From Phycisphaeraceae bacterium (GTDB taxonomy: Bacteria > Planctomycetota > Phycisphaerae > Phycisphaerales > Phycisphaeraceae): a stretch of 9,338 nucleotides of DNA. The stretch is taken from assembly GCA_016763955.1 (NCBI GenBank), contig JAESSU010000378.1:1-9338 (forward strand), written 5' to 3'. Positions within the stretch are counted from its first letter, which is position 1. Every line of letters begins with the position of its first letter. The position numbers and the translations under genes were made by a program. A model generated the notes under the pieces. The model made no database searches. It was not told the origin of the DNA and saw only the letters and a list, made by a program, of their open reading frames with translations. Below, piece after piece: positions 5,769 through 9,338 of the stretch.

Positions 5769-7126
5769 GATGGCAATTGCTCTTTGTCATTGGTGGGGTG
5801 AGAGCTTACTTGTTCATCCGTTTTAGCAAACGTCTCGGGTTCAGGTTCTAGATGAAAGAGCCTACGCAAGGCTAAAGCATAAAAACCTAACGGCGTATCT
5901 TCAGCCCCATCATTAAGCTGTGAAAGGGGCAAGTATAAAATTTTGTTTATGACACGCTGCGTATGCTGCTCCATAAGATGGTGGAGTTGGTCTGGATCAG
6001 CATTTTCAATTTTGTGACTGGTTCGTTCGATTTCTTGTTCACCAATTTCGTGAAGTTTCTGACGAAGCTGTTTAATCAAATGACCAATATCTCGATGCTG
6101 AATCTGTGACAAACAGAGACGTACTTTTTCGCTAATGATTTCTTTAGCGTGAGCGACATGTTCCTCACGCTGTGAATAAGTTTGCTCCACGACTTGTTGC
6201 AGGTCATCCACGTTATATAAATAAACATTTCGTAACGCCCCAACCTCAGGTTCAATGTCCCGAGGCACTGCAATATCTAACAAAAACAACGGCCGGTACC
6301 GACGGCGTTTAAGTAGCGGTTTTAACATACTAACCGTGATCACCGGATGCGGGGCAGAAGTCGAAGAGATCACAATATCCGCAAGCACAAGCAATTCACC
6401 CAAATCATCAAACTGACGTACGCCGCCTTTATCAGCACCAATTTCCATCTGCTTAAGCAGTGCTTTTGCGCGATCCACCGAACGATTCACCAGCCATATT
6501 TTTTTAGGCTCTAGCTCATGCAAATGTCTTAACGTCACCTTGGCCATTTCACCTGCGCCCACACCCACCACGATTTTATCACTAAAGCGATCAAAAATCT
6601 GGCGTGCAAAATCAACTGCAGTAGAAGCCACCGAAGTGCGTCCTTCATCAATCCCTGTTTGATTGCGGACCTGTTTACCGATGGTCAAAGCTTGTTGAAA
6701 AAGTTTGTGAAGTGACGGGCCGACTGTTTTAAGATCGCATGCGTTTTGATAAGCCTGCTTAACCTGTCCGAGAATTTGCGGTTCACCTAGAACCATGGAT
6801 TCAAGTCCTGATGTCACCCGAAACAGATGCCCCACAGCCTCATGGTTTTCACGGTGAATGGTACTTGCTGTGAGTCCGGGTAAATCCACCTGACAAAAGT
6901 CCGCCATGAACTGACGTAACTGCTCAACATCTGGGGGGAGGCTTGCCGGATGAGCGACATAGACCTCCGTGCGATTGCAGGTACTAATAAAAATAAATTC
7001 AGCATGGGGGTACTGGTGAACCAATAATGAAGATGCTTTGCTAAGTTGTTTCTGACTTAGCGCAAGTTTTTCACGCATCTGCAAAGGCATGGTTCTGTGA
7101 TTGGCACCCAATAAGGTGATCCTCAT
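5765..7126 (-). CDS. hemA: Glutamyl-tRNA reductase
   Basis: First committed step of C5-pathway tetrapyrrole synthesis: glutamyl-tRNA(Glu) is reduced with NADPH to glutamate-1-semialdehyde. The catalytic cysteine is Cys50 in STCNRTEVY. RVTSGLESMVLGEPQILGQV (about 104-122) is the conserved substrate-domain block. The NADPH-binding Rossmann domain opens with VGVGAGEMA (about 187-195), and LDIAVPRDIEP (283-293) and YLYNVDDL (302-309) are typical. A long C-terminal helical dimerisation domain follows, then a charged, apparently unstructured tail of about 27 residues. At 453 residues it is a little longer than most. The start is preceded by GGAGGTG five nt upstream, the clearest ribosome site in the window. 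The gene overlaps its upstream neighbour by 4 nt and its downstream neighbour by 4 nt, so the set is one operon. Feedback control by haem may act on the N-terminus as in other HemA proteins; nothing here shows it. Confidence 0.97.
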   Translation of the reverse strand: MRITLLGANHRTMPLQMREKLALSQKQLSKASSLLVHQYPHAEFIFISTCNRTEVYVAHPASLPPDVEQLRQFMADFCQVDLPGLTASTIHRENHEAVGHLFRVTSGLESMVLGEPQILGQVKQAYQNACDLKTVGPSLHKLFQQALTIGKQVRNQTGIDEGRTSVASTAVDFARQIFDRFSDKIVVGVGAGEMAKVTLRHLHELEPKKIWLVNRSVDRAKALLKQMEIGADKGGVRQFDDLGELLVLADIVISSTSAPHPVITVSMLKPLLKRRRYRPLFLLDIAVPRDIEPEVGALRNVYLYNVDDLQQVVEQTYSQREEHVAHAKEIISEKVRLCLSQIQHRDIGHLIKQLRQKLHEIGEQEIERTSHKIENADPDQLHHLMEQHTQRVINKILYLPLSQLNDGAEDTPLGFYALALRRLFHLEPEPETFAKTDEQVSSHPTNDKEQLPS

Positions 7127-8016
7127 TCAGACACCTCCAAGGGTACTTCCAAACTTGTTTTTTGAGGGTTAGAGTGGCCCATCTGGTTGCTGAATGTATG
7201 TACCATTCCAAAAGTCATCACGAGTAATAATAGCCCCAACAAGCTTAGCCAAGCCGCACGGCTCCCACGGAAAAATGTGGTATATCGAACGTTAAACAGC
7301 AGGGCGTAAACCAACCACACTGAAAAGGACAATACCATTTTGGGTCTGTACCACCATCCCTCAGGCATGGCTTGAGATATCGCTGTGATTACAACCAAGC
7401 CCGTGACTAAGCCCAGACTAATAAACGAAAACCCCACCGCTGAACAGATCACGATCATCCGTTCAAGTGTTTCAAGACTAGCGAACTGGCGAGACTGTCC
7501 TAGGTTTTGTTTACGTTTGAGTCGGTCTTCCACCAACAAGTAAGTTGCGCCACACAATGCCGCAATAAACGCTAAAAAGGTGCCTAGATACACTGCAAAT
7601 AGATGAACGCCTTTCATCAAAGTGTCCGGCGTAAATACACGGAACGTCCATCGACTTGAGCATAAAGCCCAGAGTAATAGAAACGTTACTCCCGGATAGC
7701 CGACCAAGGAAAGCCCACGAGCTTTGCCGCGTTTTTTTAGATATATCAAGGTTGGGCAAAGCAATGTCACCAGCAGTGTCAAGCCATCTAGATGCGAGGT
7801 AAGCGGTCGCCAACTTTGGTGGATGATGAATATCCGAAAGACAAATAAAGCCCCGGTTCCTAAGGTTAGCAATATAAACAGATGATCTGATGACCAACGA
7901 TTACGGGGTTTTTCATTTTCGTTGCATTCAAAAGTTTGGCGATACTTAAACACACTGCACCAAAGACCAAGCAGCACCAGTACACCAAGCCAGATTGTCG
8001 TGATGGACTCACTCAT
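7123..8016 (-). CDS. HemX/CcsA-like cytochrome c assembly family membrane protein
   Basis: A 297-residue membrane protein with about eight hydrophobic segments (roughly 6-21, 45-63, 73-92, 103-120, 134-160, 187-211, 224-243, 254-275). GVHLFAVYLGTFLAFIAALC (136-155), then ASLETLERM (179-187) and SLGLVTGL (200-207), recall the CcsA/ResC/HemX family. His138 and His273 are possible haem ligands. True CcsA/ResC/CcmC proteins carry a Trp-rich WGxWWxWD motif; here only PEGWWYRPKM (218-227) stands near that position, before SVWLVYALLF, so haem-lyase activity is doubtful. HemX proteins, which influence HemA levels in Bacillus and are encoded next to hemA, are the better match in size and context. It overlaps met8 by 8 nt and hemA by 4 nt. 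An AAGG about 10 nt upstream can serve the ATG at 8016. Confidence 0.8.
   Translation of the reverse strand: MSESITTIWLGVLVLLGLWCSVFKYRQTFECNENEKPRNRWSSDHLFILLTLGTGALFVFRIFIIHQSWRPLTSHLDGLTLLVTLLCPTLIYLKKRGKARGLSLVGYPGVTFLLLWALCSSRWTFRVFTPDTLMKGVHLFAVYLGTFLAFIAALCGATYLLVEDRLKRKQNLGQSRQFASLETLERMIVICSAVGFSFISLGLVTGLVVITAISQAMPEGWWYRPKMVLSFSVWLVYALLFNVRYTTFFRGSRAAWLSLLGLLLLVMTFGMVHTFSNQMGHSNPQKTSLEVPLEVSE
7132..7138 (-). promoter_or_regulatory. Strong ribosome binding site of hemA
   Basis: GGAGGTG on the minus strand, 5 nt before the hemA ATG, embedded in the last codons of the hemX/ccsA-like gene, whose stop overlaps the hemA start (ATGA). It fixes the hemA start and suggests that hemA is translated efficiently from the polycistronic message. 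Confidence 0.8.
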
Positions 8017-8683
8017 CGTTATTGCCTTGTCCTTCTATCTGCTTCGCTGGGGCTTTTAAAGTTACATCGAGCATCAGTGATTCACAATAATTAAGGTATC
8101 GCAACACACCTTGCTCTTTGATAATCGTCATTGCATGGTCATTGGCCATACTTTTAAGGATACTTTGACGAACTTGTGTGTCGAGAACGGTTTCTTGCAA
8201 TCGTTTACGAAAGGGTGTCATCGCAGTGAGCAGGGCAGGCCAAGCTGGATCCATATGTTCAAGAAGTTGATCACGAATCGTTGCTGCTGCCAATGCGCTA
8301 ATGCGGTGGGTATGCACAGCCACTGTGATAGGGCCACAATGTGCATGAGCAGGAATGGAAATATCACCCGCATCAGGATCATCTGCTCGGTTAATCAGGA
8401 CATTGCATGTTTTAGCCAGCTCTGTGATGTGATCATTAAGTTGTAAATGATCCGTCGCGACCACCACCATGAACTTGCCTTGCAGATCAGTGTCCGTAAA
8501 GGCCCGCTCGATCAAATGAACCTCAGGGATATCCCGTAATGCAAGGTCAATTTGAGGCGCGATCACCGTCACCTTTGCGCCCGCATCGACCAATCCTCGG
8601 GTACGCCTTAGTGCCACTTTGCCGCCACCGATAATCAGGCACTGACGACCCACTAACTTCAACATCACAGGTAAATCATTCAC
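8009..8683 (-). CDS. Siroheme synthase, Met8/CysG N-terminal type (precorrin-2 dehydrogenase / sirohydrochlorin ferrochelatase)
   Basis: The protein oxidises precorrin-2 to sirohydrochlorin with NAD, and many members then insert iron to give siroheme. It begins NDLPVMLKLVGRQCLIIGGG, matching the family start (xxLPVFLxLxGRxxLVVGGG) with the GGG dinucleotide loop. VALRRTRGLVDAGAKVTVIAP completes the first Rossmann half (as two overlapping short stretches), and NRADDPDAGDISIPA holds the conserved Asp-rich active-site block. The C-terminal helices look complete and there is no methyltransferase domain, so uroporphyrinogen methylation must come from another gene. The frame is open to a TTG at 8719, but the family start fits the GTG at 8683, giving about 224 residues. 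This gene heads the tetrapyrrole operon. Whether siroheme serves sulfite/nitrite reductase or feeds a siroheme-dependent haem route cannot be told here. Confidence 0.88.
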   Translation of the reverse strand: MNDLPVMLKLVGRQCLIIGGGKVALRRTRGLVDAGAKVTVIAPQIDLALRDIPEVHLIERAFTDTDLQGKFMVVVATDHLQLNDHITELAKTCNVLINRADDPDAGDISIPAHAHCGPITVAVHTHRISALAAATIRDQLLEHMDPAWPALLTAMTPFRKRLQETVLDTQVRQSILKSMANDHAMTIIKEQGVLRYLNYCESLMLDVTLKAPAKQIEGQGNNDE

Positions 8684-8689
8684 ATGTGT

Positions 8690-8719
8690 ATAGTAACGTT
8701 GAAAACACCTGTGATCCAA
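8690..8719 (-). promoter_or_regulatory. Promoter candidate for the met8-hemX-hemA operon
   Basis: Minus strand TTGGAT (8719-8714), 18-bp spacer, TACTAT (8695-8690). Standard spacing puts the transcript start at or next to the GTG at 8683, which would give a leaderless mRNA. This agrees with the lack of any Shine-Dalgarno sequence there. The -35 match is moderate and the -10 match is four of six bases, so this is a candidate only. Confidence 0.35.
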
Positions 8720-8720
8720 A

Positions 8721-8742
8721 TTTGAAACCCCCGAAATTCAAA
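8721..8742. promoter_or_regulatory. Operator-like inverted repeat in the divergent spacer
   Basis: TTTGAA (8721-8726) and TTCAAA (8737-8742) are exact inverted arms separated by 10 bp, so half-site centres are 16 bp apart. The pair sits between the divergent met8 operon and rarA, directly upstream of the candidate met8 -35 box. Short A/T-rich arms arise by chance often, so support is modest. Confidence 0.25.
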
Positions 8743-8801
8743 AATCACCCCCAGTCTTGCTCTGATATAGGTTCCAATCGATTCGCGATATGATATCTGG
8801 C

Positions 8802-9338
8802 ATGTCAGGTCTATGGGATGAACGTAAAGCACAGAACTTACAGCGAGCACAGCCGCTGGCAATGCGCATGCGCCCAAAAACCCTCGACACCTTCATCGGC
8901 CAAGAACATCTACTTGCAGAAGGGCGGATGCTTCGACGAATGCTTCAATCTGATCGTCTAACGAGTGTCCTTTTCTACGGCCCACCTGGAACAGGGAAAA
9001 CCACCCTTGCTCGCCTGATCGCAGAATACACCCAACGTCGATTTGAACAGGCCAACGCGGTCGCTGTGGGTGTTAAAGAAGTTAGAGAAATTTTAGACCG
9101 TGCGCGAAATCATCTTGCAATGGATGGTAAGCAGACGATCCTGTTTCTAGACGAAATTCACCGATTTAACCGGGCTCAACAAGACGTCCTGCTAGGTGAT
9201 GTCGAGCAAGGCGTGGTGACACTTATCGGCGCGACCACAGAGAACCCGTACTTTGCAATCAACTCCGCGTTGGTGAGCCGATCACAGGTATTTCAATTCG
9301 AATTGCATACTTCTGAACACATTTTGCAGATTCTCAAA
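8802..9338 (+). CDS. rarA: RarA/MgsA-type AAA+ ATPase, replication-associated recombination protein (3' truncated by window edge)
   Basis: The first 179 residues are present; the family is about 430-450 long. It opens SGLWDERKAQNLQRAQPLA and then RMRPKTLDTFIGQEHLL (about 23-39), the family's N-terminal block. Walker A is GPPGTGKTT (60-68), Walker B ILFLDEIHRFN (113-123) and sensor 1 GATTENPYF (143-151). HRFN after DE and the ENPYF sensor are typical of RarA/MgsA, and separate it from RuvB and DnaX. The protein acts at stalled replication forks with SSB and RecA. An in-frame ATG at 8790 would add four residues; a stop at 8763 limits the frame upstream. Neither ATG has a clear ribosome site, but TATGAT (8789-8794) stands where a -10 box would give a leaderless transcript. 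It is divergent from the met8 operon. Confidence 0.94.
   Translation, partial: MSGLWDERKAQNLQRAQPLAMRMRPKTLDTFIGQEHLLAEGRMLRRMLQSDRLTSVLFYGPPGTGKTTLARLIAEYTQRRFEQANAVAVGVKEVREILDRARNHLAMDGKQTILFLDEIHRFNRAQQDVLLGDVEQGVVTLIGATTENPYFAINSALVSRSQVFQFELHTSEHILQILK

Overview
The window looks like ordinary chromosomal DNA from a free-living Gram-negative bacterium. My best guess is Planctomycetota, possibly the class Phycisphaerae. The guess rests on the gene content and order (siroheme synthase, HemX/CcsA-like protein, HemA, a large polytopic sugar-transferase-like protein), on the protein style, and on CACGAAAA-type nonamer repeats and GGCAGTAGG-type spacers, which I recall from such genomes. A 16S rRNA gene or a protein search would be needed to fix the taxon. 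I see no tRNA, rRNA, CRISPR array, transposase or phage gene.

Layout. At the left edge (2-319, +) is the C-terminal end of an ABC exporter. It converges on trpS (minus strand) across a short spacer full of inverted GGCAGTAGG motifs. Upstream of trpS, all on the minus strand, come upp (uracil salvage), a 294-bp non-coding stretch, and nfo (endonuclease IV). The non-coding stretch holds the most interesting signal in the window: a near-consensus sigma70-type promoter, then about 176 nt with three stem structures, ending in a U7 terminator-like hairpin just before upp. It is either a small RNA gene or an attenuator leader for upp.

Upstream of nfo is a 209-bp spacer with a G8 run, a short CACGAAAAG-type nonamer block and a perfect six-copy CCGGGGTTT array that fits a G-quadruplex pattern. 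From 3624 to about 8683 (minus strand) runs a tightly packed four-gene unit, transcribed met8-like, hemX/ccsA-like, hemA, membrane glycosyltransferase-like. Every junction overlaps by 4 or 8 nt, so translational coupling is likely. The first three genes fit tetrapyrrole synthesis (siroheme branch, a HemX-like membrane partner, and glutamyl-tRNA reductase making the ALA precursor). The last gene is unexpected there.

A 118-bp divergent spacer separates this operon from a plus-strand rarA/mgsA-type AAA+ ATPase that runs off the right edge. Neither divergent gene has a visible Shine-Dalgarno sequence, and both have a -10-like hexamer at a distance that would give leaderless mRNAs.

No new defence or mobile system is visible. 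The novelty lies in the non-coding elements and in the operon arrangement.
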